From assembly GCA_016208495.1 (NCBI GenBank), contig JACQXX010000092.1, positions 27,012 through 91,011 of the forward strand: a stretch of DNA of 64,000 bases, read 5' to 3'. The position numbers and the translations under genes were made by a program. This DNA comes from Acidobacteriota bacterium. GTDB lineage: Bacteria; Acidobacteriota; Blastocatellia; Chloracidobacteriales; Chloracidobacteriaceae. The notes below the pieces were generated by a model. That model made no database searches. It had not been told where the DNA came from and saw only the letters and a program-made list of their open reading frames with translations. Positions 63,895 through 64,000 of the stretch are shown piece by piece; position 1 is the first letter of the stretch; every line of letters begins with the position of its first letter.

Positions 63895-64000
63895 GAGTCA
63901 GTAGTCAGTAGTCAGTCGTCAGTCGTCAGTCGTCAGTCGTCAGTCGTCAGTCGTCAGTCGTCAGTCGTCAGTCGTCAGTAGTCAGTAGTCAGTAGTCAGT
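63895..64000. repeat. gtcagtag / gtcagtcg heptamer array at the window edge
   Basis: About fourteen units, mostly the variant tcagtcg in the middle and tcagtag at both ends. It starts a few bases upstream of the M1 peptidase start and runs off the window. The family is the same as the arms of the 107-bp-core elements. Confidence 0.95.

Noticed and set aside
63895..64000. CRISPR array
   Set aside because: Units are 7 bp without spacers. All other arrays in the window fail for the same reason.

Overview
The window reads as a dense chromosomal segment of a Gram-negative bacterium with mid-range GC. It has an LptE-type lipopolysaccharide lipoprotein, a TonB-dependent receptor, lipoproteins, a type IV pilus retraction ATPase and an F-type ATP synthase with paired b and b' subunits. 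Gene content and style (HEAT and TPR proteins, NHL repeats, a carboxypeptidase-regulatory TonB receptor, a small MTHEEMER coiled-coil protein) suggest Acidobacteriota, perhaps the Blastocatellia/Chloracidobacterium side. This placement is inferred from recalled family distributions, not from a marker gene.

Layout: 0-10 kb holds a giant TPR protein open to the left edge, a DUF-like protein, a membrane/TPR fusion and a small coiled-coil gene. 10-21 kb is mostly minus strand: a secreted HEAT protein with folK, an ABC-2 permease, rsmA, a Rieske ferredoxin, a PilT with a duplicated N-domain, a DUF486 protein and dtd. 21-28 kb has rpiA and glyA, then patatin, P-loop ATPase and membrane-anchored STAND-type ATPase genes that look like a conflict or signalling module, then an esterase. 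29-36 kb has a partial ATP synthase operon (b', b, delta, alpha, gamma, with no beta or epsilon), a ChlP/BchP-like reductase and lptE. 36-42 kb has rnz, a LOG-family protein, a helicase lacking its second RecA domain, rimI-tsaB and pfkA. 42-50 kb has a TonB receptor, its secreted partner, a lipoprotein and an NHL protein. 50-56 kb holds two large redox genes. 56-64 kb has a lipoprotein, rnhA, selB, a small HEAT protein, a membrane protein and an M1 peptidase.

The strongest candidate for an undescribed system is the 50.1-56.1 kb pair. One protein joins two cyclic-nucleotide-binding domains to four Fe-S cysteine clusters and a membrane domain. The next joins an FHA domain, a transmembrane helix, seven CxxCH haem motifs, a second helix, a ferredoxin module and an FAD/NAD(P) oxidoreductase. 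Together they suggest a signal-gated electron conduit across the inner membrane.

The second striking property is the intergenic DNA. Almost every gap holds short tandem repeats of about 7-9 bp, often as two inverted arms around a core. One family has a 107-108 bp core present three times. Repeats supply or abut stop codons in several genes, encode part of one signal peptide and sit in frame inside one membrane protein, so they appear to have spread recently. No rRNA, tRNA, CRISPR array or transposase gene was recognised.
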